From positions 496,001-560,000 of the forward strand of contig NZ_NIRS01000006.1 of the NCBI RefSeq assembly GCF_002934665.1: a stretch of 64,000 bases of DNA, written 5' to 3'. The position numbers and the translations under genes are program-made. Below, piece after piece: positions 44,767 through 52,968 of the stretch (the first letter of the stretch is position 1; the number at the start of each line of letters is the position of its first letter). The notes under the pieces were generated by a model. The model was not told where the DNA came from, made no database searches, and saw nothing but the letters and a program-made list of their open reading frames with translations. Source of the DNA: Pseudomonas laurylsulfatiphila (GTDB taxonomy: Bacteria > Pseudomonadota > Gammaproteobacteria > Pseudomonadales > Pseudomonadaceae).

Positions 44767-45307
44767 GGATGCCTTTGTCGATGACATGCGCCGGTACCGG
44801 TGCCTGGATCAACGTCTCGCACTGCTCACAGGCCCATTTCCCACGGATATGGCGTTCGACGGTAAACACGCCGGGGGTGTAGTCGAGCTTTTCGCTGGCA
44901 TCTTCACCGATGCGCTTGAGGGCGCAGCCGCATTGGCAATGGCTGTTGTCCGGTTCGTGGTGGATCAGCGTACGAGGAAACTGCGCTGGCAGCGGCGCAC
45001 GCTTGGGTTGCTGACGCACTTTGGCCGCAGTCGGCGTTGATTGCAGTGCCTCAAGTTCAGCTTCGATAGCCGCGATGTCGGTGTCGATCAGGTCATCGAG
45101 CAAGCTAGCTTGAGCAGGACTTAGTTGTTCGCTGCGCTTGGCAAACTTGAAGCGCTTGAGCAGCGCGATCTCATGGGTCAGTTTCTCGTTGACTGTTTTG
45201 TGATGGTGGATTTGTTTGTCCATCGTCTCGACGCGCTGCATCAACTGCGCGGCCAGAGCACGCAGTTGTTCAGGGTTCAGTTGGTCGAGATTCGGGGCGG
45301 AAGTCAT
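44767..45307 (-). pseudogene. tnpC: IS66 transposase TnpC, truncated
   Basis: About 180 codons remain (MTSAPNLDQLNPEQLRALAA). The leucine-zipper-like N-terminus and the zinc-finger region (CQCGCALKRIGEDASEKLDY, CEQCETLI) are present; the DDE catalytic domain is gone because IS21 starts at 44766. A few codons read into IS21 before a stop. Confidence 0.88.
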
Positions 45308-45388
45308 GCCGCTGATTTTGCCAGAGCAGGCATTAGGCGACGATAGGTTGATCGGACAATTGTGCTGGCGAGCTGGCCATGACAGAAC

Positions 45389-45724
45389 TTAAAGCACAGT
45401 GATGACGCCGCCGGCACCGACTCTTTGCCACGGTAATCCGAGTATCAGGGCCTGAAGTTGCTCGGCGTCTAATTCAAGCTCTGAACCGTGTCGGACACCC
45501 GGCCAGAAAAAGCGCCCCTGGTGCAATCGACGTGCTGCCAGCCAGATGCCGACGCCGTCATGCACCAGCACTTTCATCCGATTGGCGCGGCGGTTGGCGA
45601 AGAGATAAGCACAGTGCGGCTTCGCCGCACCGAACACGGCCACTACCCGTGCAAGCGCGGTGTCGGTGCCCGCGCGCATGTCCATCGGCTCGGTGGCGAG
45701 CCAGATGGAATCGATGCGGATCAT
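45389..45724 (-). CDS. tnpB: IS66 accessory protein TnpB
   Basis: 111 residues from ATG 45724 (MIRIDSIWLATEPMDMRAG). Complete, with the family core HCAYLFANRRANRMKVLVHD and GIWLAARRLHQGRFFWP. Its start overlaps the tnpA stop in TGATG. It is needed for IS66 transposition together with TnpA and TnpC. Confidence 0.92.
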   Translation of the reverse strand: MIRIDSIWLATEPMDMRAGTDTALARVVAVFGAAKPHCAYLFANRRANRMKVLVHDGVGIWLAARRLHQGRFFWPGVRHGSELELDAEQLQALILGLPWQRVGAGGVITVL

Positions 45725-46044
45725 CAGATTAATCCCCGGACGAATCGGGCACATCCCTCGGGATCGTTGACGGGCCAGTTCACCACGAGGCTCCCATGCT
45801 CGCTTGGCACGTCGATTCTGATCGATGGCTCGGGACGATCATGAACGCAGGGTTCTAGTTTCAAAGGGATAAAAGCGGGCAGGTTTTTACTGTCCGCGTC
45901 GCGATAAAGCGGAATCCATTTACGCACGAGATTGGCATTGATCCCGTGGCTCAGCGCGACGCTTGCGATGGACGCACCAGCGTGCAGACATTCCTGAACG
46001 ACTTGGGCTTTGAAAGGTTTGGGGTAAGAGTGTCGTTGGCGCAT
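45724..46044 (-). CDS. tnpA: IS66 accessory protein TnpA
   Basis: 106 residues from ATG 46044 (MRQRHSYPKPFKAQVVQECL). HTH of transposase_8 type (GASIASVALSHGINANLVRK). An open frame of 12 more codons upstream is not favoured. Complete. Confidence 0.88.
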   Translation of the reverse strand: MRQRHSYPKPFKAQVVQECLHAGASIASVALSHGINANLVRKWIPLYRDADSKNLPAFIPLKLEPCVHDRPEPSIRIDVPSEHGSLVVNWPVNDPEGCARFVRGLI

Positions 46045-46200
46045 GGCGATCCGCTTAATAAGGCTAAAAATGGTGTCCACTTAAATAGGTGTCCACCATC
46101 GCCCTAAGCGTTGGGATCAGAAAGGTGTGTTGGCCGGACGCTTACGACGGCCATAACTTTTTCCATGCTCCTTTTTAGATGATGTCAATAGGCCGGCAAG

Positions 46201-48060
46201 CTACAAGCTGCTGCGGCGCTTGTCCATTGATGCCCCATAGTCGGCGGGCTGCTGCATCGGATTCAGGCCGTGGGTATTGCGGTGTTCCTGAATACAAGGT
46301 TTCAGTATGTGTCCCAGTCGCTGCTCAAAGTCGGCATAGGTTATGCTCGTAAGGTGTACGGGAAACTGTACGGTGTGCAGCACTCGGTGCAGTTTTGAGA
46401 GCAAATACCCTGAGCCGTAATCATCAGACTGATTTTTGTTCTTCGTCGCGTGCCCAGTGAATGCAGGGATTAGCCGGTCAGCCTCATCACTGGTGTTCCT
46501 AAGCAGATCAACAAAGGTATGGCGGAAAGCATGGAATTTCTTGCCGTCAGGCTTGCCATCATGGAGGCGCTTACGGATACCGATGCTATAGAAATAGCCA
46601 CCATACGTCGTGCTGGGGCTTGGCATGCGGGTGAAGAAGGTGGTTGCGATTCCGCCCCAGCCTTTGATCTTCTGATAGGTGAGCCCGTCCGAGAATAGGT
46701 TTTTTCGACCTTCTCTTTGAGCTTGGGCCACAAAATCCAAGAACCCGATTCTGATCAGTTCGTTGTGGATAGGTATGAATCGATTGCTGTTATCGTTTTT
46801 CAACGATTTTGAACCTTCTTCAACGAGTCGAGCAAACCAGATCCCGGAATTCAGCTCTTGAGTGATGTCGGCTGTTTCCAGCTGACAGAGTTCATTGAGC
46901 CGTCCTCCAGTAAAAATGCCAAGCAGCGGAAGCCAGAATTGGTAAGGGAAAACAAGATTGGTTGGGCCGCTATCCGTTCCCTCGTAGAGATAGCCTGAGA
47001 AGATTGCGTGCAGCTCTTGGGTTGAAAACGGCTTGTCCTGTCGAGCGATACGCCCAGCCTCAATGTTGACAGACGGAACTTCAGTTTTGGTCGGCTCAAT
47101 GTCTGTGTAGCCTTTGGCGTAAGCGAATTTATGCAGCACACTGAGCCGGATGATCATCTTTTCAATGGTTGGACCGCTAATCAGGTCGTCCCCTTGCGAG
47201 GCAAGGATCGATTCAATAGGTGAGTCCGGCGGCGGAATTTTTTTGCCGCGAAGGGCTTTGACCTGCTGAGTGAGTAGATACAGCTGATTGATATCTTCTA
47301 GCGTTAGAGAGCCAAACGGCCTGTTACCGCTCAGAATGGTAAGCCTGAGGGCGTGTCCCTGTTCGTCAGCGTGGGCGCTGGCTGACTTTTTTCTGTTCAG
47401 GCGCTGGTCAGTCTCACGTAGAAGCAGCCAAAGCTCATACAGAGTAGGGCTTGGTGGTTTTGGCACTATTGGTGCTGAGGTCGGGGCTGGCGCTGCTACG
47501 GTTGCGCCCGGTCTACGGAGCTGTTGCAGAGCTAGCTCATCTAATAGCTTCGGCAGAAGCTTCCGGAACCTTGTAAACGGGATTCCATTGCCTGCGGCAA
47601 AAACCTGATCTGCGAGGCCTTTCTGACTCTCTGGGATAGCCCGCTTTGCATTGCCGGTTAGCACTTCAGCTATGGCATTCCAGCGTTGCTGTATTTCGAT
47701 TTTTTGCCAGTCTTCGTCTGAAAGGGTCGATACGGCTTTCTGCGCTGGTTCAGCCGGGTGGCTCGCCCACGCGCCAGCCGACTCAGCCTGCTCTATCTCA
47801 TTAATGTAGAGCTCGTAATCTGCGTCTGTCGGAACGTAATCGTCTTTCCCTGCCACGGCTAACACCCTATCAAAAGCAGCTTCGAAGCATGCAGCGTATT
47901 GCCGGGCACGCTTAAGCGCTAGCCTGGCGCTGTCCGTTTTTAGCGAGCGTCGGATTTCCCTTTGTAAGGAAAAGGCAGTGCGAAGAGGTTTGGGAACCAC
48001 TATGCGGAAGTAGTAGGTTTTATGTCTGTTGAGGGTGAGGAATGCGGGTTGGACTGGCAT
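46201..48060 (-). CDS. Site-specific tyrosine recombinase (island integrase)
   Basis: 619 residues from ATG 48060; a GTG three codons earlier is the alternative. The DUF6538-like N-terminus (TYYFRIVVPKPLRTAFSLQ) is followed by a long middle region and a C-terminal phage-integrase domain with Arg (TGGRLNELCQLE), HxxR (HAFRHTF), His (GHATKNK) and a candidate Tyr in DDYGSGYLL. All catalytic residues seem kept. It lies 110 bp from the 3' end of tRNA-Arg and reads away from it, the usual place for a tRNA-integrating enzyme. Its lower G+C suggests transfer. Confidence 0.9.
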   Translation of the reverse strand: MPVQPAFLTLNRHKTYYFRIVVPKPLRTAFSLQREIRRSLKTDSARLALKRARQYAACFEAAFDRVLAVAGKDDYVPTDADYELYINEIEQAESAGAWASHPAEPAQKAVSTLSDEDWQKIEIQQRWNAIAEVLTGNAKRAIPESQKGLADQVFAAGNGIPFTRFRKLLPKLLDELALQQLRRPGATVAAPAPTSAPIVPKPPSPTLYELWLLLRETDQRLNRKKSASAHADEQGHALRLTILSGNRPFGSLTLEDINQLYLLTQQVKALRGKKIPPPDSPIESILASQGDDLISGPTIEKMIIRLSVLHKFAYAKGYTDIEPTKTEVPSVNIEAGRIARQDKPFSTQELHAIFSGYLYEGTDSGPTNLVFPYQFWLPLLGIFTGGRLNELCQLETADITQELNSGIWFARLVEEGSKSLKNDNSNRFIPIHNELIRIGFLDFVAQAQREGRKNLFSDGLTYQKIKGWGGIATTFFTRMPSPSTTYGGYFYSIGIRKRLHDGKPDGKKFHAFRHTFVDLLRNTSDEADRLIPAFTGHATKNKNQSDDYGSGYLLSKLHRVLHTVQFPVHLTSITYADFEQRLGHILKPCIQEHRNTHGLNPMQQPADYGASMDKRRSSL

Positions 48061-48169
48061 GGGCTGCACCGTTGCGATGCCCCACCTAAAAGCACGTCTC
48101 AGTGCCCCACCAGCCTTTCAGACCCTCTGTTTGTCGATAAATGTATACCGGACAAGCAGTTACAGAAAA

Positions 48170-48246
48170 TGGTGCACCAGGCGGGATTCGAACCCACGAC
48201 CCCTGCCTTCGGAGGGCAGTACTCTATCCAGCTGAGCTACTGGTGC
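48170..48246 (-). tRNA. tRNA-Arg (anticodon CCG)
   Basis: 77 nt on the minus strand including CCA. Acceptor GCACCAG with CTGGTGC, D-arm AGCTCAGCTGGATAGAGTA, anticodon loop CTCCGAA (anticodon CCG, reads CGG), T-arm GGTTCGAATCC. Its 3' end faces the integrase gene and probably holds the attachment core. Confidence 0.96.
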
Positions 48247-48594
48247 AGCGGGCGCCATGATACTCATATGCACTGCGGGCGTCCATGCTGCTGAATCGCC
48301 TGCGTTTTTTTAAAGCTGTAACGGACGTTTGCTACGTTGATCAGAAAATACGGGCAAAAGCGTCGTTTTCGTTCTTTTTTTCGAACAGCCTATTGTCCTT
48401 TACCCCCTTTGATCCTAGGATTCGTTTGAGATTTCAAACGCTCTTGTCTGGGTGCTGAACCGCACGAGTTCAATCAGTGCGCTATTTATGTGCTTCAGCC
48501 CGGTGAATGATTTCCCTGACGGCAGCCTATCGAGGCGCCTTTCTACAATCATAATTTGCTCCGCGCGTGCGCGGTGCTGTTAAGGAAAGCCGAC
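48247..48594 (+). promoter_or_regulatory. Region upstream of gabD with a candidate operator
   Basis: 348 bp without a gene. Apart from the tRNA-Arg promoter it contains an 18-bp inverted repeat CGTTTGA - GATT - TCAAACG at 48423-48440, about 155 bp before gabD, that may bind a regulator of 4-aminobutyrate use. A T-rich stretch (TTCTTTTTTTCGAA) lies at about 48371-48385. The gabD ribosome-binding site is AAGGAAAG, about 8 bp before the ATG. Confidence 0.5.
48257..48285 (-). promoter_or_regulatory. tRNA-Arg promoter
   Basis: On the minus strand TGGACG (48285-48280), 17-bp spacer, TATCAT (48262-48257), 10 bp before the tRNA. Confidence 0.65.
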
Positions 48595-50037
48595 ATGCAG
48601 CTTAAAGACACCCAGTTGTTCCGCCAGCAAGCCTTTATCGATGGCGCGTGGGTTGATGCGGACAATGGTCAGACGATCAAGGTCAACAACCCGGCAACGG
48701 GCGAAATTCTGGGCACCGTACCGAAAATGGGCGCTGCCGAAACCCGCCGTGCAATCGAAGCCGCTGACAAAGCGCTGCCGGCCTGGCGTGCACTGACCGC
48801 CAAAGAACGTGCGAACAAGCTGCGTCGCTGGTTCGAACTGATCATCGAGAACCAGGACGACCTGGCTCGCCTGATGACCCTGGAACAAGGCAAGCCATTG
48901 GCCGAAGCCAAGGGCGAAATCGTTTACGCCGCTTCCTTCATCGAATGGTTCGCCGAAGAAGCCAAGCGCATCTACGGTGACGTGATTCCGGGCCACCAGC
49001 CAGACAAGCGCCTGATCGTGATCAAGCAGCCAATCGGCGTGACCGCTGCAATCACCCCGTGGAACTTTCCGGCTGCCATGATCACCCGTAAAGCCGGCCC
49101 GGCCCTGGCCGCCGGTTGCACCATGGTGCTCAAGCCTGCTTCGCAAACCCCGTTCTCGGCCTTTGCCCTGGCCGAACTGGCCCAGCGTGCCGGCATCCCG
49201 GCTGGCGTGTTCAGCGTTGTTTCCGGCAGCGCCGGCGACATCGGCAGCGAACTGACCAGCAACCCGATCGTACGCAAGCTGTCCTTCACCGGTTCGACCG
49301 AAATCGGTCGTCAACTGATGTCGGAATGTGCCAAGGACATCAAGAAAGTGTCCCTGGAGCTGGGCGGCAACGCGCCGTTCATCGTGTTCGACGACGCGGA
49401 CCTGGATAAGGCCGTCGAAGGCGCGATCATTTCCAAGTATCGCAATAACGGTCAGACCTGCGTCTGCGCCAACCGCCTGTACATTCAGGATTCGGTCTAC
49501 GACGCGTTCGCCGAGAAGCTGAAAGTGGCTGTGGCTAAGCTCAAGATCGGTAACGGTCTGGAAGACGGCACCACCACTGGCCCGCTGATCGACGAAAAAG
49601 CCGTGGCCAAGGTGCAAGAGCACATCGCTGACGCCATTTCCAAAGGCGCCACCGTGCTGTCCGGCGGCAAGTCGATGGAAGGCAACTTCTTCGAGCCGAC
49701 CATCCTGACCAACGTGCCGAACAACGCCGCCGTGGCCAAGGAAGAAACCTTCGGTCCATTGGCTCCACTGTTCCGCTTCAAAGACGAAGCCGATGTGATC
49801 GCGATGTCCAACGACACCGAGTTCGGTCTGGCCTCGTACTTCTATGCTCGCGACCTGGGCCGTGTGTTCCGTGTGGCTGAAGCCCTGGAATACGGCATGG
49901 TCGGCGTCAACACCGGGTTGATCTCCAACGAAGTCGCGCCGTTCGGCGGCATCAAGGCTTCGGGCCTGGGCCGTGAAGGCTCCAAGTACGGCATCGAAGA
50001 TTACCTGGAAATCAAATACCTCTGCCTGGGCATCTAA
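48595..50037 (+). CDS. gabD: NADP-dependent succinate-semialdehyde dehydrogenase
   Basis: 480 residues from ATG 48595 (MQLKDTQLFRQQAFIDGAWV). Aldehyde dehydrogenase fold; ITPWNFPAAMITRK, FTGSTEIG, catalytic Glu255 in ELGGN and Cys289 in GQTCVCANR are present. It oxidises succinate semialdehyde to succinate, the second step of GABA use. gabT follows 200 bp downstream in the same direction. Confidence 0.96.
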   Translation: MQLKDTQLFRQQAFIDGAWVDADNGQTIKVNNPATGEILGTVPKMGAAETRRAIEAADKALPAWRALTAKERANKLRRWFELIIENQDDLARLMTLEQGKPLAEAKGEIVYAASFIEWFAEEAKRIYGDVIPGHQPDKRLIVIKQPIGVTAAITPWNFPAAMITRKAGPALAAGCTMVLKPASQTPFSAFALAELAQRAGIPAGVFSVVSGSAGDIGSELTSNPIVRKLSFTGSTEIGRQLMSECAKDIKKVSLELGGNAPFIVFDDADLDKAVEGAIISKYRNNGQTCVCANRLYIQDSVYDAFAEKLKVAVAKLKIGNGLEDGTTTGPLIDEKAVAKVQEHIADAISKGATVLSGGKSMEGNFFEPTILTNVPNNAAVAKEETFGPLAPLFRFKDEADVIAMSNDTEFGLASYFYARDLGRVFRVAEALEYGMVGVNTGLISNEVAPFGGIKASGLGREGSKYGIEDYLEIKYLCLGI

Positions 50038-50073
50038 GCTCGAAGGTATAAGCCCGGAAGAGCATTGCTTCAA

Positions 50074-50107
50074 GCGCAAAGGGCACGAGAGCGCTGTCCC
50101 TTTGCGC
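50074..50107 (+). promoter_or_regulatory. 10-bp-stem hairpin between gabD and gabT
   Basis: GCGCAAAGGG (50074-50083) and CCCTTTGCGC (50098-50107), perfect, 14-nt loop. No T-run. It may protect the gabD message or mark an RNase site. Confidence 0.55.
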
Positions 50108-50237
50108 CGCTTCAAACCGGAATTTTCTCTGTGGTCGGGAACGCTGTGGCAGTCGATCATCGCATGCTGCCTTAGTTACCTCCCCACCGCTTAATCCTTG
50201 AACCACGCCGACCGATGAGCGGCGAATGAGGAATGTA

Positions 50238-51515
50238 ATGAGCAAGACTAACGCTTCTTTGATGGCCCGCCGTACCAATGCAGTTCCACGTGGTGTTGGC
50301 CAGATTCACCCGATCTTCGCCGAGTCCGCGAAGAACGCGACCGTGACCGATGTTGAAGGTCGTGAGTTCATCGACTTCGCCGGCGGTATCGCCGTGCTGA
50401 ACACCGGCCACGTGCACCCGAAAATCATCGCGGCCGTGACCGAGCAGCTGAACAAGCTGACCCACACTTGCTTCCAGGTGCTGGCCTACGAGCCGTACGT
50501 AGAAGTGTGCGAAAAAATCAACGCCAAGGTGCCAGGTGATTTCGCCAAGAAAACCCTGCTGGTGACCACCGGTTCCGAAGCCGTGGAAAACTCGATCAAG
50601 ATCGCTCGTGCCGCCACTGGGCGTGCTGGCGTGATCGCCTTCACCGGCGCCTACCACGGCCGCACCATGATGACCCTGGGCCTGACCGGTAAAGTCGTGC
50701 CTTACTCGGCCGGCATGGGCCTGATGCCAGGCGGCATCTTCCGTGCGCTGTACCCGAACGAACTGCACGGCGTGAGCATCGACGATTCGATCGCGTCCAT
50801 CGAGCGCATCTTCAAGAACGACGCCGAGCCGAAAGACATCGCTGCGATCATCATCGAGCCGGTTCAGGGCGAAGGTGGATTCTACGTCGCTCCGAAAGAA
50901 TTCATGAAGCGTCTGCGTGCCCTGTGCGACCAGCACGGCATCCTGCTGATCGCTGACGAAGTACAGACTGGCGCTGGCCGTACCGGTACTTTCTTCGCCA
51001 TGGAACAGATGGGCGTTGCTGCAGACCTGACCACCTTCGCCAAATCCATCGCTGGCGGCTTCCCGCTGGCCGGTGTGTGCGGCAAGGCCGAGTACATGGA
51101 CGCCATCGCTCCAGGCGGCCTGGGCGGCACCTACGCCGGTAGCCCGATCGCTTGCGCCGCGGCCCTGGCCGTGATGGAAGTGTTCGAAGAAGAGCACCTG
51201 CTGGATCGTTGCAAGGCCGTTGGCGAGCGTCTGGTAACCGGTCTGAAGGCCATCCAGGCCAAGTACCCGGTGATCGGCGAAGTCCGTGCCCTGGGTGCGA
51301 TGATCGCTGTCGAGCTGTTCGAAAACGGCGACAGCCACAAGCCAAACGCCGCCGCTGTGGCATCGGTTGTGGCCAAGGCTCGCGACAAGGGCCTGATCCT
51401 GCTGTCCTGCGGCACCTACGGCAACGTTCTGCGCGTCCTGGTACCGCTGACCTCGCCGGACGAGCAACTGGACAAAGGCCTGGCGATCATCGAAGAGTGC
51501 TTCGCCGAGCTGTGA
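50238..51515 (+). CDS. gabT: 4-aminobutyrate aminotransferase
   Basis: 425 residues from ATG 50238 (MSKTNASLMARRTNAV). Class III PLP enzyme; PLP lysine K269 in TFAKSIAGGFPLAG, with IIIEPVQGEGGFYVAP and LLIADEVQTGAGRTG before it. It moves the amino group of GABA to 2-oxoglutarate, giving succinate semialdehyde for GabD. Followed by a strong terminator. Confidence 0.96.
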   Translation: MSKTNASLMARRTNAVPRGVGQIHPIFAESAKNATVTDVEGREFIDFAGGIAVLNTGHVHPKIIAAVTEQLNKLTHTCFQVLAYEPYVEVCEKINAKVPGDFAKKTLLVTTGSEAVENSIKIARAATGRAGVIAFTGAYHGRTMMTLGLTGKVVPYSAGMGLMPGGIFRALYPNELHGVSIDDSIASIERIFKNDAEPKDIAAIIIEPVQGEGGFYVAPKEFMKRLRALCDQHGILLIADEVQTGAGRTGTFFAMEQMGVAADLTTFAKSIAGGFPLAGVCGKAEYMDAIAPGGLGGTYAGSPIACAAALAVMEVFEEEHLLDRCKAVGERLVTGLKAIQAKYPVIGEVRALGAMIAVELFENGDSHKPNAAAVASVVAKARDKGLILLSCGTYGNVLRVLVPLTSPDEQLDKGLAIIEECFAEL

Positions 51516-51537
51516 TCACTTAGTGTGACCTGATCGA

Positions 51538-51566
51538 CAAAAAGCCCGCTTCGGCGGGTTTTTTCA
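51538..51566 (+). terminator. Terminator of gabT
   Basis: AAAAAGCCCGC - TTC - GGCGGGTTTTTT, 23 bp after the stop. Confidence 0.92.
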
Positions 51567-51651
51567 TGCCCCTGGAAACACATCCCGCGCATTAACGCTG
51601 TATCGAATGGCCCGCATTGGCTAAGGTTCCTGCATTGCCAGGGAGAGCTGT

Positions 51652-52866
51652 ATGACAACTGTCATTTTACCCGCGGTTCCGAGAGTACTGATCGCCGAGG
51701 CCGACCCCTGGTCCCGGGACCTGCTCAAGGAAGTGTTGTTGAACGTACGCTGCGATGCGCGGCTGGATTTGTGCGCCGATGGCCAGCAGGCGCTGGAGCT
51801 ATTGGCTGCCAACCCTTATGACCTGGTCATCGCCGATTGGGAGTTGCCGGGTGTCGATGGCCTGAATGTCTTGCGCAACATCCGCCAGCGCAAACGCAAC
51901 CCGCCGCTGCCCTTCATCCTCATGAGCAGTCGCAACGACAGTGCCAGCGTGCGCGAGGCCTTGCCACTGGCGCCGGCCGCGTACCTGACCAAGCCCCTGA
52001 ATATGGAAAGCCTGACCCATCGGTTGCAGGGGTTGCTGCTGCACGCAGGGGAAGAAGTCTCGTGCGAAGTGCCGGCGCTGGCGCCGGGCATGACGTTGTC
52101 GGTGTTTCTGGAGCGTCGACGGGAATTGGCCGACGGCGCGCCGCTGATGACCGACGTGCAGGTGGCGGTCAAACGCAGCCTCAATCCCAATGGCCTCGAC
52201 CTGACGGTGCTGGAAGACGAAATCCGCACCGATCCGCAGGTCACGGCTGTGCTGATTGCCGCTGCCAACAGCGCGGCTCAGCACCGCGGCGCGGGCGTGC
52301 AAACCCTGTCCCAGGCACTGCATCGCCTGGGCACCGGACAGAGCATGAACCTGATTCTCGGCCTGGCGCTCAAGCGCAGTGCCCGGCTCAGCGATCCGCA
52401 ATTAGCCGACTATGCCGAGCGTTACTGGGAGCTGTCACTGCACACTGCCGAGTACGCACGAACCCTGGCGCGCTTACTCGATCTGGATCAGGAGCGTTGC
52501 TATTGCGCCGGCATGTTGCATCGTCTCGGCGATCTGGCATTGCTGCGCTGTCTGCAGGAATGGCAACAGGCTGGCGGCGCACTGGACGAGTTGGAAGAAG
52601 TGGGTGAGGCGCTGGTTGAATATGGCGCGGCCTATGGCTCGGCCCTGCGTACACGCTGGCGCCTGCCGCTGGAGTTGCGGGAGCTGATTGCGGCGGCCTA
52701 CCAGCTCGGTGGCGGGGTTTATTCCCGCGAAGCGCTGGTGATGAACATGGCGGCGCAGATGGCGCGCCTGACCGAGCATGAGGGCATCGAGGAACTGGCC
52801 AAGAGCCGGACGGCGCGGTTGCTCAAGATCGGCTTGCCGGAGCTGATGCGGTTGCGCAAGAAGTAA
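51652..52866 (+). CDS. Response regulator with HDOD output domain
   Basis: 404 residues. Receiver domain at about 10-130, phospho-acceptor probably Asp62 (LVIADWELPG), conserved Lys in AYLTKPLN. An HDOD domain occupies about 165-360 (VLIAAANSAAQHRGAGVQTL, the AGMLHRLGDLALL helix); catalytic HD residues are not expected in HDOD. No histidine kinase is adjacent, so it is an orphan. HDOD proteins in pseudomonads act in signalling; the partner is unknown. Confidence 0.87.
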   Translation: MTTVILPAVPRVLIAEADPWSRDLLKEVLLNVRCDARLDLCADGQQALELLAANPYDLVIADWELPGVDGLNVLRNIRQRKRNPPLPFILMSSRNDSASVREALPLAPAAYLTKPLNMESLTHRLQGLLLHAGEEVSCEVPALAPGMTLSVFLERRRELADGAPLMTDVQVAVKRSLNPNGLDLTVLEDEIRTDPQVTAVLIAAANSAAQHRGAGVQTLSQALHRLGTGQSMNLILGLALKRSARLSDPQLADYAERYWELSLHTAEYARTLARLLDLDQERCYCAGMLHRLGDLALLRCLQEWQQAGGALDELEEVGEALVEYGAAYGSALRTRWRLPLELRELIAAAYQLGGGVYSREALVMNMAAQMARLTEHEGIEELAKSRTARLLKIGLPELMRLRKK

Positions 52867-52881
52867 GCTCCCTCTTACCCT

Positions 52882-52963
52882 TGTAGGAGCTGGCTTGCCA
52901 GCGAAGGCGGTGTATCTGACACACACCGGGTTGTATGGATCGCTGGCAAGCCAGCTCCTACAG
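52882..52963. repeat. REPIN (CTGGCTTGCCAG type)
   Basis: TGTAGGAGCTGGCTTGCCAG and the reverse copy CTGGCAAGCCAGCTCCTACA, about 45 bp apart, between two convergent genes. Confidence 0.9.
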
Positions 52964-52968
52964 GGGCC

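Larger units (their letters stand above)
44767..46145 (-). mobile_element. IS66-family element, tnpC end lost
   Basis: Contains tnpA, tnpB and the first part of tnpC. The outer end at the tnpA side is probably GTAAGCGTCCGG (reading minus from 46145). The other end and about two thirds of tnpC are missing, cut exactly at the IS21 border. The element therefore cannot move by itself. Confidence 0.8.
41806..48169. mobile_element. Collapsed island between tRNA-Leu and tRNA-Arg
   Basis: 6.4 kb holding an integrase fragment, a complete IS21-family element, a truncated IS66-family element and an intact tyrosine integrase. The two integrases face each other from two different tRNA genes, so two islands seem to have been reduced and joined. 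No cargo genes remain. The tRNA-Arg-side integrase is visibly lower in G+C than the host genes. Confidence 0.7.

Noticed and set aside
48022..48294. Short ORFs across tRNA-Arg, ending in VHQAGFEPTTPAFGG-like sequence
   Set aside because: This is translated tRNA sequence, a common false ORF.
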